The position numbers and the translations under genes were made by a program. Below, in pieces: positions 11,774-22,656 of a stretch of DNA of 64,000 nt. Origin of the DNA: Phenylobacterium sp. (GTDB taxonomy: Bacteria > Pseudomonadota > Alphaproteobacteria > Caulobacterales > Caulobacteraceae); contig NZ_JAUSCJ010000012.1 of the NCBI RefSeq assembly GCF_030651185.1, positions 141,754-205,753 of the forward strand, given 5' to 3'. The notes under the pieces are model-generated. The model saw nothing but the letters and a program-made list of their open reading frames with translations, ran no database searches and was not told where the DNA came from. Numbering within the stretch: position 1 is the stretch's first letter; every line of letters starts with the position of its first letter.

Positions 11774-12805
11774 ATGACCGACCAAACGACCGCGGCTCTC
11801 CCTGCCCTGAAGGCGGTCTATTCGACGGTCGCCGCGACGGAGATCGCGCGGGTGATCCAGGAAACCTATTCGCTCGGGGCGGTCGCCTTTTGCGAGCTCA
11901 TCCGGCGCGGTTTCAACGATGTCTATGATGTGCGCTTCGAGAGCGGGGAGCGTTGTGCGGCGAGGCTTGCCGGTCTGCGGGCGCGGGGTCCCGCCAACAG
12001 CGCCTATGAGGGCGCCTTGCTCGCGCACCTGCAGACAGCGGGCGTCGCTGTGGGCGCGGCGATCCCCAATGCGGAGGGGGCCCTGTGGCGGGACTTCGCG
12101 GCGCCCGAGGGCGCGCGGACGCTGATGCTGTTTCGGTGGCTCGACGGCGCGCCACCCCGCGCCAACCTGGACGACGTCGCGCTGATGGGGCGAGGCCTGG
12201 CCCTGATCCACGAGGCCGCAGAGACCTATGCCGGCCCGCCCAGCCGGTACGCCTATTCCCTGGAGGCTCTGCGCCGCGGAGGTCTGGCCCGATTGCTGGC
12301 GGCGCCGACGATGGATGACGCCGCCCGGTCGTCGGTGACCGGCCTGATGACGCGCCTGGAGCTGAGGCTGGCGCAGGCCTCCGAGCTGCGCCAGGTGACC
12401 TGCCACGGCGACTGCCACGGCGGTAACACCTTCATGGCCAGCGGCGCCGACGGAGTCCGGGTCGCCGGGTTCTTCGACTTCGACGACGCGGGACCCGGCC
12501 CGCTGGCCTTCGACCTGGCGGTCTATCTCTGGGCGCATCTGCAGCAGACGGGCGGCGCCATCCCGCAGGCCAGGTCCCTGGCGGCATGGGCGGCGTTCAT
12601 CACGGGCTACCGCACGGCGCGGGAGATCCCGCCCGCAGACTTCGCGGCCATCGCCGGGTTCGTCAGTTTCCGCCACCTCTGGTTCATGGGGGAGTATGCC
12701 AGCCGGGTTCCCGAGTGGGGGATGGTCTCCCTGTCCCCGGACTGGATCAGCAGGCAGATCGAGCTGCTGGAGTCCTGGGAAACACTGGAAACGCCGCCGG
12801 TGTGA
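11774..12805 (+). CDS. APH-fold phosphotransferase (homoserine-kinase-II/aminoglycoside phosphotransferase family)
   Basis: A 343-residue kinase-fold protein. The catalytic loop CHGDCHGGN and the metal-binding motif FFDFDDAGPGP are intact, as is the N-lobe motif RRGFNDVYDVRF for nucleotide binding. The DFDD arrangement with CHGDxHxGN is seen in the homoserine kinase type II/ChoK-like subgroup rather than classical resistance enzymes, so a small metabolite (amino alcohol, homoserine, spectinomycin-like compound) could be phosphorylated; the substrate cannot be fixed. The ATG at 11774 has an AAGGA ribosome-binding site eight bases upstream. Confidence 0.85.
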   Translation: MTDQTTAALPALKAVYSTVAATEIARVIQETYSLGAVAFCELIRRGFNDVYDVRFESGERCAARLAGLRARGPANSAYEGALLAHLQTAGVAVGAAIPNAEGALWRDFAAPEGARTLMLFRWLDGAPPRANLDDVALMGRGLALIHEAAETYAGPPSRYAYSLEALRRGGLARLLAAPTMDDAARSSVTGLMTRLELRLAQASELRQVTCHGDCHGGNTFMASGADGVRVAGFFDFDDAGPGPLAFDLAVYLWAHLQQTGGAIPQARSLAAWAAFITGYRTAREIPPADFAAIAGFVSFRHLWFMGEYASRVPEWGMVSLSPDWISRQIELLESWETLETPPV

Positions 12806-12914
12806 GCCTGGGGGGCCAGGAGATCGATTGGAAATTCACCACCCGTTGTCGGCGGGGGCGTCCGGTGTTCGTCATAGATGTACGACCTGATTGCCGCCCG
12901 AGAGGAGACTGACC

Positions 12915-13355
12915 ATGCGCTTCCTGCTGATCGTGAAGGCCACGCCGGAATCCGAACGCGGTGAAATGCCTGTCGATGTCGAGCGCCTGATGGCCGACAT
13001 GGGCCGGTTCAACGAAGAGATGATCGCCGCCGGCGTACTGGTGGACGGCGCCGGACTGCAGCCCAGCGCCGCGGGGACCCGCGTCCGGTTCGAAGGCCTG
13101 GGCAAACCGGTCGTCACCCAGGGACCCTTCCCCAATACGGCTGAACTGGCGTCGGGCTACTGGATCCTGGAATGCCCGGACGCCGAGGACGCGGTCGGAT
13201 GGGCCAAACGCGTGCCGTTCTCCAGCGGGGAGGTTGAACTGCGCCCCCTGCACGATCCCGCGGCGTTCGAAGGCCTGGTCTCCGATGAGGAGATTCAGAA
13301 GGTGCACGATCACCGCGCCGAGCAACTTCGCAAGGCGCCCAAGCCCGGCGCCTGA
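12915..13355 (+). CDS. YciI-like (DGPF-domain) protein
   Basis: A 146-residue member of the YCII-related family, alpha/beta proteins of the dimeric ferredoxin-like fold. MRFLLIVKATPESE at the start and TQGPFPNTAELASGYWILE, the family's DGPF region, support the assignment. The initiating ATG at 12915 follows an AGAGGAG ribosome-binding site. Related genes often sit beside ECF sigma factors, but none is present here. Biochemical function is unknown. Confidence 0.85.
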   Translation: MRFLLIVKATPESERGEMPVDVERLMADMGRFNEEMIAAGVLVDGAGLQPSAAGTRVRFEGLGKPVVTQGPFPNTAELASGYWILECPDAEDAVGWAKRVPFSSGEVELRPLHDPAAFEGLVSDEEIQKVHDHRAEQLRKAPKPGA

Positions 13356-13374
13356 GCGCAGGGGGTCTAAGACC

Positions 13375-13770
13375 TTACGGCTTGGGCAGCTTCTTGTCGG
13401 TGCGGCAGACCTTGAGGGGCTTTTGGGCGACGCTGTGGATGCGGGTGATGCGCCGCTGCTTGGGGTCGGTCTGGACCCTCATGCAGACGCAGCCATAGCC
13501 GTAGGATGAGCCGTTGGTGACCACCCAGTCGCGCTCCGTGAGGTCGGGGACCTCGTCGAGGCCGCGGGCCTGGAAGCCGCCCTGCGTGCCGATGGTCCAT
13601 TCGCCGGCATTGTCGAACATCCACCAGTTGCCCGGCGACGGGTTCTGCAGCCACCCGCAGCGCATCTCGCCGGGCGACTTGGGCGCCGCCTGGGCCGGGA
13701 CGCCGGCCGCCAGCGGCGCGAGCAAGGCGAGGATCGCGCAGGCGCGTCCGAGGCGGTTGAGGTAGGTCAT
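13375..13770 (-). CDS. DUF4087 family exported protein
   Basis: A 131-residue protein with a Sec signal peptide (hydrophobic core ACAILALLAPLAAGVPAQA, cleavage after AQA). The mature part contains MRCGWLQNPSPGNWWMFD, EWTIGTQGG and YGYGCVCMRV, the pattern of the DUF4087 family, with several cysteines that may form disulfides in the periplasm. The open frame extends well upstream, but the ATG at 13770 gives the signal peptide in the right place. Function unknown. It converges on the YciI-like gene. Confidence 0.8.
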   Translation of the reverse strand: MTYLNRLGRACAILALLAPLAAGVPAQAAPKSPGEMRCGWLQNPSPGNWWMFDNAGEWTIGTQGGFQARGLDEVPDLTERDWVVTNGSSYGYGCVCMRVQTDPKQRRITRIHSVAQKPLKVCRTDKKLPKP

Positions 13771-13882
13771 CTCGTCGGTCCTTCGAACGGTGGTCACCGA
13801 CCAGGAATAGAGGCCACCTGACGAGGGATCATGCCATGGTGTCAAGGCGTCGCGCCCCGCGCTGCGCGACGGAGAAAGCACC

Positions 13883-14401
13883 ATGAGTATCCTGGACTGG
13901 CTGACCGGCAACAAGCCGGCCCCAAGCGGCGTGGCGCGGGAACCCGTGGCCAAGCTGCGCAAGCGGCTGATGGCGGTCAACCGCGCCACCGCCCCGTTCA
14001 AGATCCGCGAGGCCACCAAGAAGGAGCACTGCGACCTGGTGGCCGAGTGGCGGATCGTCGACGCCAAGTGGATCGAGATCTTCGCCAAGGCCGGCATCAA
14101 GCGGGTGTTCAAGGTGCGGATGACCTTCGACGAGGCCAAGGGCGAGGTGCGGGCCGTCGATGAAGAGTGGGAGGTGGAGTGGCGCGCGGGCGTACCGACG
14201 CTGTCGGCCAGCGCCAGCGCCTCGCGCGGCCGCAAGTGGGAGAAGAGCTACGAGGCGGTCTACGCCTTCCGGGAGGAGGACCTCTCCTTCGGCAAGATCT
14301 ACGAGTACAGCTTCAGCACAGCTGAGATCAAAGACCCGCTGATCAAGGCCGCGCACGCCGGCGGCTGGGGCTGGCGCGGCGTGGCGTTCGGCAAGCTGTG
14401 A
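13883..14401 (+). CDS. Conserved hypothetical protein
   Basis: A 172-residue soluble basic protein starting MSILDWLTGNKPAP, with a GGAG ribosome-binding site. No signal peptide or membrane segment. Aromatic/charged central region (AEWRIVDAKWIEIFAKAGI, KVRMTFDEAKGEVRAVDEEW) suggests an alpha/beta fold. I do not recognise a named domain. The downstream gene is on the other strand. Confidence 0.75.
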   Translation: MSILDWLTGNKPAPSGVAREPVAKLRKRLMAVNRATAPFKIREATKKEHCDLVAEWRIVDAKWIEIFAKAGIKRVFKVRMTFDEAKGEVRAVDEEWEVEWRAGVPTLSASASASRGRKWEKSYEAVYAFREEDLSFGKIYEYSFSTAEIKDPLIKAAHAGGWGWRGVAFGKL

Positions 14402-14468
14402 CCCAGGCGCGAGCGCGCAGCCCGGCGGGACCCCGCAGGAACCCGCCGCGCCACGCGATCAGATCAGC

Positions 14469-14630
14469 CTAGAACAGGCCGGCGCGCTGCCCGATCACGA
14501 AGATCGCGATCACGATCAGCAGGACCTGCAGGATCCAGTTGAGCGGAGAGGGAACCGGCAGCTTCTGGACGGCCCACAAGGCGAGGGCCAGAAGGACGAT
14601 GACGACGACGATGAAGATGAGAATGGACAT
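14469..14630 (-). CDS. Small membrane protein, Thivi_2564-like
   Basis: A 53-residue protein that begins MSILIFIVVVIVLLALALW, has a short polar turn (KLPVPSP), and continues with a second hydrophobic helix (WILQVLLIVIAIFVIG) before QRAGLF. Two membrane-spanning segments in a hairpin are therefore likely. The pattern resembles the Thivi_2564 family of small bacterial membrane proteins of unknown role. It starts with ATG at 14630; no strong ribosome-binding site is seen. Confidence 0.65.
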   Translation of the reverse strand: MSILIFIVVVIVLLALALWAVQKLPVPSPLNWILQVLLIVIAIFVIGQRAGLF

Positions 14631-14725
14631 GCAGCGCTAACCTCCACCTTGGCGGAAGGTTCCACCGGCGCTCTCGACAGCCGCCGTCGGCTCGCTCATG
14701 ACGATCAGGTCCGTTTGCGCCCGGT

Positions 14726-16504
14726 GTGAGCCCTCCGATGACCAACGCCCCTTCGACCGCCCCCTGGGACCAGGACTTCCTGCCGCCCGCGCCGCCCTGG
14801 CAGGGGGCGAGCCAGGCGCTGTTGCGGGATGGGTCCGATCCCTGGGTGACGGCGTTCGAGGCCGATGCGGAGCATGACTTCAGCCCCGACTATGCCGACA
14901 CACGGGCCTGGTTCGACCAGCTGGAGGCGGCCTCGCCCTGGATCCGCATCGAGGTGTTCGGGACCTCGCCCGAGGGGCGGGCGATCTATGCGGTGATCGC
15001 CAGCAAGGACGGCGATGCGTTCGATCCGGGCAAGCCGGTGCTGCTGGCCCAGGCGGGCATCCATCCCGGCGAGATCGACGGCAAGGACGCCGGCATGATG
15101 CTGCTGCGCGACATCTGCTTCTATGGGAAAGACAGCCTGCTGGACGGGGCCAACCTGATCCTGGCGCCGATCCTCAGCGTCGACGGGCACGAGCGGGCCT
15201 CGCGCTATTCGCGGCCCAACCAGCGGGGGCCGCGCATCCAGGGCTGGCGCAACACGGCTGCCAACCAGAACCTCAACCGCGATTACATGAAGCTGGACCA
15301 GCCGGAGATGCGGGCGGCGCGGCGGCTGATCAACAGGTACCGGCCCGACCTCTATGTGGACATCCACGTCACCGATGGCCTGGATTACCAGTACGACCTG
15401 ACCTTCGGCTATAATGGCGAGGCGGCCAGCTGGTCGCGGTCGCCGGCCATCGCGGCCTGGCTGGACGACGCCTTCAAGCCGGCCATCTATGCAAGCCTGG
15501 AGGCCGAGGGGCACATCCCCGGCGAGCTGGTGTTCGGTCTGGACGACGAGGATCCGAAGAAGGGCCTGTCGGACGGCGGCCTGGGGGAGCGGTTCTCCAA
15601 CGGCTGGGGCGCGGCGGCCCATGTGCCCACCATCCTGATCGAGAACCATAGCCTCAAGCCCCACGCCCAGCGGGTGCTGGCCACCTATGTGTTCCTGGAG
15701 ACGTCGCTGAAGCTGCTGGCCACCGAGGGGGCGTCGTTGCGGGGCGCCATCATGGCCGACCAGGCGCTGCGGCCGGCGCAGATCCCGGCCAACTTCGTCC
15801 CCGGCAAGGCGCCGGCGCGGACGCGCAGCTTCAAGGGCATCAAGTACGACACCTATGAGAGCCTGGCCTCGGGCCGCCGGGAGATCCGCTGGCTGGGGGA
15901 GCCGGACCCCGAGCTGTGGTCCCTGCCCCACTTCCTGTCGGAACCAACCCTGACGCTGGCGCGGCCCAAGGGGTATTGGGTGCCGGGCTACCGGGCGGAC
16001 CTGATCGCGCGGCTGGAGCTGCACGGTGTGACGCTGGAGCCGGTCACGGCGCCGACCACCGTCGGCGTCGAGATGCTGCGGCTGGCCAAGCCGGAGATCG
16101 CCACCCAGGCGGCCGAGGGCCACGTGGCCATCACGGTCAAGGAGGTGACGCCCGAGCGGCGCGACTGGACCTTCATGCCGGGCTCGGTGCGGATCTCCAC
16201 CGACCAGCCGCTGGGGGATGTCGTGGTCCTGCTGCTGGAGCCGCAGTCCAGCGAGAGCTTCTTCGCCTGGGGCATGATCCCCGAGGTGCTGACGCGGGTG
16301 GAGTATATCGAGGCCTACGCCATCGCCCCCCTGGCCGACCGCATGCTGGCGGCCGATCCGGCCCTGAAGGCGGAGTTCGAGGCCAGGCTGGCCGCCGACG
16401 CGAAGTTCGCCGCCAGCCCCGGCGCGCGGCTGGCCTGGTTTTACAAGCGCACGCCCTTCTACGACGACCGCTACCTGCTCTATCCAATCGCGCGGGAGGT
16501 ATAG
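14726..16504 (+). CDS. M14-family zinc carboxypeptidase
   Basis: A protein of up to 592 residues in the zinc carboxypeptidase (M14) family. Zinc ligands appear in AGIHPGEIDGKD (His and Glu of the HxxE motif) and YVDIHVTDG (second His); NQNLNRDY gives the substrate-binding Asn-Arg pair. The catalytic domain covers roughly residues 50-330, and the last ~250 residues form an additional beta-rich region. No signal peptide is evident at the N terminus. A second ATG at 14738 (MTNAPSTAPWDQDF) is an equally good start. The substrate is unknown; roles in peptide or peptidoglycan trimming are possible. Confidence 0.88.
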   Translation: MSPPMTNAPSTAPWDQDFLPPAPPWQGASQALLRDGSDPWVTAFEADAEHDFSPDYADTRAWFDQLEAASPWIRIEVFGTSPEGRAIYAVIASKDGDAFDPGKPVLLAQAGIHPGEIDGKDAGMMLLRDICFYGKDSLLDGANLILAPILSVDGHERASRYSRPNQRGPRIQGWRNTAANQNLNRDYMKLDQPEMRAARRLINRYRPDLYVDIHVTDGLDYQYDLTFGYNGEAASWSRSPAIAAWLDDAFKPAIYASLEAEGHIPGELVFGLDDEDPKKGLSDGGLGERFSNGWGAAAHVPTILIENHSLKPHAQRVLATYVFLETSLKLLATEGASLRGAIMADQALRPAQIPANFVPGKAPARTRSFKGIKYDTYESLASGRREIRWLGEPDPELWSLPHFLSEPTLTLARPKGYWVPGYRADLIARLELHGVTLEPVTAPTTVGVEMLRLAKPEIATQAAEGHVAITVKEVTPERRDWTFMPGSVRISTDQPLGDVVVLLLEPQSSESFFAWGMIPEVLTRVEYIEAYAIAPLADRMLAADPALKAEFEARLAADAKFAASPGARLAWFYKRTPFYDDRYLLYPIAREV

Positions 16505-16586
16505 GGCCTCCGCCCTCCCCCATTTTTCGCCAGTCCCGCCCGGCGGGCGTCCCTGCGAGGTTCGAGCCTCAAATCGGGGAGCAGCC

Positions 16587-17009
16587 ATGCGGCGGACCTT
16601 CATCATAACCTTGGCCCTGAGCCTGCTGGCGGGCCCGGCCCTGGCCCAGAGCGGGCCGCCCACTAAGCCCTGGGACCTGAGGAAGGCGCAGGCCTTCTCC
16701 AACATCTGCCTGTCGCAGGAGACCGGCGACGCGCGCGGTCTGCGGGTGTTCCTCCAGGCGCCGGGGTCGGGGCCGCTGATCGTGACACAGGTGGCCGAGG
16801 GGGCCCCGATGGCGCCTCAGGCCGCCACCACCGCCAAGCTGACGGGCGCGGCGGTGAGCTTCACCACCGCCGGCGGCGAGGCGTTTCGCGGGGTCCTGTC
16901 GGACAAGGCCCTGACGCTCTCCAGCAAGCGGCTGCCGCGGCTGGTCCTGCACCGGCGCAGCGACGCCAAGGGTTTCCCGGTCTGCACCGGGACGGAGGGA
17001 CAGTCGTGA
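16587..17009 (+). CDS. Exported protein of unknown function
   Basis: A 140-residue protein with a clear Sec signal peptide (FIITLALSLLAGPALAQ, cleavage after ALA). The mature part has two cysteines (residues near 45 and 134) and no domain I recognise. GGGGAG ribosome-binding site precedes the ATG. Its stop overlaps the start of the MORN-like gene (GTGA), so the two are co-translated and probably act in the same envelope process. Confidence 0.75.
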   Translation: MRRTFIITLALSLLAGPALAQSGPPTKPWDLRKAQAFSNICLSQETGDARGLRVFLQAPGSGPLIVTQVAEGAPMAPQAATTAKLTGAAVSFTTAGGEAFRGVLSDKALTLSSKRLPRLVLHRRSDAKGFPVCTGTEGQS

Positions 17010-17611
17010 TCCGCGCCCTGCTCACCGCCGCCGCCCTGCTCGCCGCGGGCGCCGCCCAGGCCCAGGCTCCGGCCCAGCCCAAGCCGGCGAACGCCCGCTA
17101 TGTGGACTACGTGAAGGACCCGCACTGGGTCGTGGACCCCTTCAGTAAGTGCGCGGTCTACAATACCCGCCCCGACCCGGCGGTCACCGTGCGCTGGACC
17201 GGGCCCTGCGTGAACGGCATGGCCGAGGGCAAGGGGATCGTCGTCTATTCCCGCAACAACCGCTTCGCCGCCAAGTACGACGGCGGCATGAGCGGCGGCG
17301 CGCGCCATGGGCGCGGGGTCTATTACGCCGCCAATTTCGACCAGTTCTCGGTCAACTGGAAGGACGGCCTGGCCGAGGGCTCGGGGGAGTGGACCTATGG
17401 GGACAAGTCGCGGTTCACCGTCGTCTTCTATCGCGGCGAGGCGCGCGGCGAGGGCCGCTACTATATGGGCGACTGGGAATATGTCGGGGCTCTAAACGGC
17501 GAGGGTAAGGCCTATTACCGCGGTGGATCGCCCCGCCCGGCCAGACTGGCCTATGCCCCGTTCCAGCAGCCGAGACTGCAGAACCCCGACGGGTCGCCGT
17601 TCGGGTTCTAG
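17006..17611 (+). CDS. Exported MORN-repeat-like protein
   Basis: A 201-residue protein starting with GTG, with a signal peptide (LLTAAALLAAGAAQAQ). The mature region holds degenerate MORN-like units, each with a G-x-G-x-x-x-Y pattern: MAEGKGIVVYS, ARHGRGVYYAA, AEGSGEWTYGD, ARGEGRYYMGD and LNGEGKAYYRG. Such repeats form beta-hairpin ladders that bind lipids or proteins. Function is unknown. The start overlaps the previous stop by four bases and the stop overlaps the convergent DUF1428 stop. Confidence 0.78.
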   Translation: MIRALLTAAALLAAGAAQAQAPAQPKPANARYVDYVKDPHWVVDPFSKCAVYNTRPDPAVTVRWTGPCVNGMAEGKGIVVYSRNNRFAAKYDGGMSGGARHGRGVYYAANFDQFSVNWKDGLAEGSGEWTYGDKSRFTVVFYRGEARGEGRYYMGDWEYVGALNGEGKAYYRGGSPRPARLAYAPFQQPRLQNPDGSPFGF

Positions 17612-17964
17612 ACCTGGATGAAGGGCTGGAAGCCGCCATAGATCATCCGCTTGCCGTCGAAGGGGGTATTGGTCTGGTCGTACTGGCGCATGCGCGGATC
17701 GGCCATGACATTGGCGTTGATCGCGTCGCGCGCCTCGCGGCTCTCGTAGACGATCCAGGAGAAGATCACGACCTCGTCGTCCGTCGCCTGGACGGCGCGC
17801 GGGAACGAGGTCCGTTCGCCGTAGGGCACGTCGTCGCCGATACATTCCACATAGGCCAGCGCGCCCAGGTCCTTCCAGACCTCTGCGCCCAGCCGGGCCA
17901 TGGCCTTGTAGTCCTCGATCTTGTCCTTGGGGACCGCGAGGATGAAGCCGTCGACATAGGACAT
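17608..17964 (-). CDS. DUF1428 protein (YbaA-like)
   Basis: A 118-residue dimeric alpha/beta-barrel-type protein. MSYVDGFILAVPKDKIEDYK, ECIGDDVPYG and YGGFQPFI are family signatures. An AGGAGG ribosome-binding site is five bases before the ATG. Function unknown; the fold is shared with small monooxygenases. Stop codons of this gene and the MORN-like gene overlap by four bases. Confidence 0.9.
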   Translation of the reverse strand: MSYVDGFILAVPKDKIEDYKAMARLGAEVWKDLGALAYVECIGDDVPYGERTSFPRAVQATDDEVVIFSWIVYESREARDAINANVMADPRMRQYDQTNTPFDGKRMIYGGFQPFIQV

Positions 17965-18178
17965 GGGAACCTCCTGGGTTGTGTGCTGCTCCTAGGACGA
18001 ACAGACAACGCCCGATCCGACAAGTCCGCCTGTTCCGTCGCGTCCATCGGGCCCGACGGCCGCAAACCCTTGCGCAGCCTTATGTCGGAGCCCTGACAGA
18101 GCAGGTTTTTTCCGCTCGGCGCCGTCACCAATCGCGCGGTCCCGCGTTGGGCTAGCAACCCTCGATAGGACCCTAGAC

Positions 18179-20275
<2,097 letters not shown>

Positions 20276-20280
20276 TCCAG

Positions 20281-20378
20281 CGTCATCCCGGGCGACCCGC
20301 AGGGGAGACCCGGGACCCAGGGGGATTGATTGCGGCCCCTGGGTCCCGGCTCTCCGCTTCGCTGCGGCCGGGATGACG
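20281..20378. repeat. Dispersed inverted-repeat element, copy 1
   Basis: A 98-base element between convergent genes. Its ends are inverted (CGTCATCCCGG at the left, CCGGGATGACG at the right) and an inner pair GGGACCCAGGGG / CCCCTGGGTCCC forms a second stem. A near-identical element lies at 52301-52397 and the right half of one at 28440-28467. It may serve as a bidirectional terminator for katE and the serine hydrolase gene. Confidence 0.8.
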
Positions 20379-20386
20379 AGGTTCGG

Positions 20387-21511
20387 CTACCCCATCGCCA
20401 TCATCAGCCCGAAGGCGCGCATGTCGCCGGTGGTGGTCGGCGCCATCTTGTTCATGGCGTAGGCGACGGTGGTGCGCGCATCCATGTCGATGATGATCAG
20501 CGAGCCGCCATAGCCGCCCCAATAGATGGTGTTGGGGTTGCGCATGGGGAGGGTGGCGCTGGGCAGGCCAAAGCCCATCCCAAAGCGGGCCGGGCCGCCG
20601 AGGATCAGGTCGGTCCCCTCCACCTGCAGCTCCAGGGCCTTGCGGCAGCCGGCCTCGGAGAGGATGCGCTTGCCCTTGGCGACGCCGCCATTGGCCAGCA
20701 GGACGTGGATCTGCGCCACCGAGCGCGCATTGCCCGTGCCGCCGGCGGCGGGGATCTCGGCGCCGCGCCAGGCCCTGGTGCGGGTCGCCAGCGGATCGAT
20801 GCCGGGATTGCGGGACATGTTGGCCACCAGTTCGGACTGCTCGCCATCGGCGATGCCGCCGCCGGCCGGGGGTGGGATCAGGTCGGCGACGCGGGCGTCC
20901 TCGCTGGCGGGCAGGCCGATGTGGAAGTCGGCGCCCAGGGGCTGGGCGATCTCCTCACGGAACACAGTCCCCAGCGACTTGCCGGTGATACGGCGCACCA
21001 CCTCGCCCACCAGGTAGCCCTGGGTCAGGGCGTGGTAGCCGGGCGCCGATCCCGGCGTCCAATAGGGCGCCTGGGCGGCCAGCAGGGAGGTGGCCTTCTC
21101 CCAGTCGTAGAGATCCTCGACGGTGATCGGCTCCTTCCAGCCCGAGAGGCCGGCGGAATGGCTCATCAGGTGGCTGACCTTGACGTCGGCCTTCCCGTTG
21201 GCCGCGAACTCTGGCCAGTACTTGGCGACCGGCGCCGCGAAATCGAGCTCGCCGCGGTCGGCCAGCAGCAGGGCCGTCAGCGCCGTCATGGTCTTGGTGG
21301 TGGAGTAGACGTTGACGATGGTGTCGGCCTGCCAAGGCCGGGTCTTCGCCTCATCGGCCCAGCCGCCCCAGAGGTCGACCACCGTCTCGCCTTCGGAGGT
21401 GGCGCAGAAGGACGCGCCCACGTCGGCGCCGGAGGCGAGGTTGGCCTGGAAGGCGTCTCGCACCTTGGAATGCTTGTCAGCCGTGAAGCCGCCCACCGAA
21501 CCGTCAGCCAT
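20387..21511 (-). CDS. Serine hydrolase of the beta-lactamase/esterase (class C, EstB) family
   Basis: A 374-residue cytoplasmic protein without a signal peptide. The nucleophile motif S-x-x-K is in YSTTKTMTAL and a conserved tyrosine is in GYHALTQGYLVGEVVRRI, placing it among beta-lactamase-like esterases (EstB/PBP4*-type) rather than true periplasmic beta-lactamases. Carboxyl-ester hydrolysis is the most likely activity, with unknown natural substrate. The ATG at 21511 is preceded by AGGGG; a start at 21550 is also open but adds residues unlike the family. Confidence 0.88.
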   Translation of the reverse strand: MADGSVGGFTADKHSKVRDAFQANLASGADVGASFCATSEGETVVDLWGGWADEAKTRPWQADTIVNVYSTTKTMTALTALLLADRGELDFAAPVAKYWPEFAANGKADVKVSHLMSHSAGLSGWKEPITVEDLYDWEKATSLLAAQAPYWTPGSAPGYHALTQGYLVGEVVRRITGKSLGTVFREEIAQPLGADFHIGLPASEDARVADLIPPPAGGGIADGEQSELVANMSRNPGIDPLATRTRAWRGAEIPAAGGTGNARSVAQIHVLLANGGVAKGKRILSEAGCRKALELQVEGTDLILGGPARFGMGFGLPSATLPMRNPNTIYWGGYGGSLIIIDMDARTTVAYAMNKMAPTTTGDMRAFGLMMAMG

Positions 21512-21608
21512 TGTCGTTTCCCCTCTTGTTGAGGACGACCTTAGAGCCAAGCGAGCCAGGAGGGGAATTGCTGTGCAGGCGCCTCAACGCGGGTGAGGTC
21601 GCCGCATC

Positions 21609-22115
21609 TTATAGCCGGCGGGAGGCGAGGCTTCGCAGCGCCTGGAGCTGCTCCCCCACCCACGCCAGGCACTGGCGGCAACGGGCGCCGGTCAGGGCCG
21701 TGCGCCGGGCGCGCTCCACCAGGGCGATCAGGCCGCCGAGGTCCACCGGCTTGGTCACGTGCTGGTCGGCGCCGGCGGCCAGCGAGCGGCCGGCGTCCGC
21801 CGGCCCGTTCATCGAGGTGACGATGAAGATGCTGGCCCGCGGCCAGCGGGCGACCGTCTCGTGCTCACGAATGAGGCGGGTGGCGGTCAGGCCATCCAGC
21901 TGCGGCATGTTCTGGTCCAGAAGGATCAGGTCGAAACGTCGCCCCGTGGCCACCGTGACGGCGCTGCGCCCGCAGTTGGCGACCTCCACTTCGAGATTCT
22001 GCGATTGCAGGATCGCGCACAGGAGCTGCCGGTTTCCTTCATTGTCGTCGGCGACCAGGGCGCGCAGGGGCGCCAGCCGAGCGGATGAGGCGGACTTCAG
22101 AGGCTGGACGCTCAC
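21609..22115 (-). CDS. Receiver-domain response regulator with Cys-containing tail
   Basis: A 168-residue single-domain response regulator. The acidic pocket (ALVADDNEGN), phosphoacceptor Asp67 in DLILLDQNMPQLDG, switch Thr in IFIVTS and Lys in VTKPVD are all present. After the receiver comes a short helix-rich tail with CRQC. There is no output domain, so it probably acts as a CheY-like phosphate sink or phosphorelay partner. GTG at 22115 is chosen as start because AAGGA lies seven bases ahead; the upstream in-frame ATG at 22175 has none. A copy of the cluster's 18-bp palindrome lies 115 bases upstream. Confidence 0.85.
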   Translation of the reverse strand: MSVQPLKSASSARLAPLRALVADDNEGNRQLLCAILQSQNLEVEVANCGRSAVTVATGRRFDLILLDQNMPQLDGLTATRLIREHETVARWPRASIFIVTSMNGPADAGRSLAAGADQHVTKPVDLGGLIALVERARRTALTGARCRQCLAWVGEQLQALRSLASRRL

Positions 22116-22229
22116 AAGGTATTCCTTCGGTCCCGCGGAGCGCGAAGACAGTCCAAAAGCTAGTCGACCGGCCATAAGCTCGACAATTGAACTTCCGGAA
22201 GACGACGTTCTCTCAAGGGGTTAGGCGCC

Positions 22230-22247
22230 CCTGTACCTTGGTATAGG
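22230..22247 (-). promoter_or_regulatory. Palindromic operator-like site A
   Basis: On the minus strand the sequence is CCTATACCAAGGTACAGG, a degenerate form of the perfect palindrome at 22798-22815. It lies 115 bases upstream of the receiver-only gene starting at 22115 and is followed by GGCGCCTAA, which is also shared with the other site. Likely target of the FixJ-type regulator of the cluster. Confidence 0.6.
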
Positions 22248-22278
22248 TCCCCGGCGCCCTGCGCGGCCGGCGTAAACC

Positions 22279-22656
22279 TCAGGCCGGGGCCAGGACCGAG
22301 CGGATATGGCTGAGCAGCACATCCTGGTCGCAGGGCTTCTCCAGATAGGCCAAGGCCCCCGCCTCAAGCGCACGGAGGCGTGACGCGGGGTCAGGAGAGG
22401 CGGTGACGAAGATGGTCGGGAGACCGCGTCCCTCGGCGATGAGCCGATCCTGCAGCTCGAGACCGCCCAGGTCGGGCATCTGCACGTCGAGGACCAGACA
22501 GGCCACGTCACGGGTCACGTCGGACCTGAGGAAGTCGCTCGCCGATCCAAAGGCGGTGACGCGGTAGCCGAAGGCCTTGATCAAGCTGGCCAGGGCCTCC
22601 CTGAAGGAGAGGTCGTCGTCCACGATGGCGATGAGAGACCGGGCCGATCCCGCCAT
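22279..22656 (-). CDS. Receiver-only response regulator (FixJ-type)
   Basis: A 125-residue receiver domain. LIAIVDDD forms the acidic pocket, Asp57 in LVLDVQMPDLGG is the phosphoacceptor, and LEKPCDQDVLL contains the conserved lysine. The sequence is closest in style to FixJ/NodW receivers but has no HTH, so it may compete for or shuttle phosphate. The ATG at 22656 is preceded by AGGAA; a GTG or ATG further upstream is open but the sequence there is not receiver-like. Palindrome site B lies 142 bases upstream. Confidence 0.88.
   Translation of the reverse strand: MAGSARSLIAIVDDDLSFREALASLIKAFGYRVTAFGSASDFLRSDVTRDVACLVLDVQMPDLGGLELQDRLIAEGRGLPTIFVTASPDPASRLRALEAGALAYLEKPCDQDVLLSHIRSVLAPA

Noticed and set aside
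14705..16705. Long open frame on the minus strand opposite the M14 peptidase gene
   Set aside because: Composition is typical of the reverse frame of a GC-rich gene (Arg/Gly/His/Gln-rich) and carries no motif; the plus-strand peptidase has clear zinc motifs.
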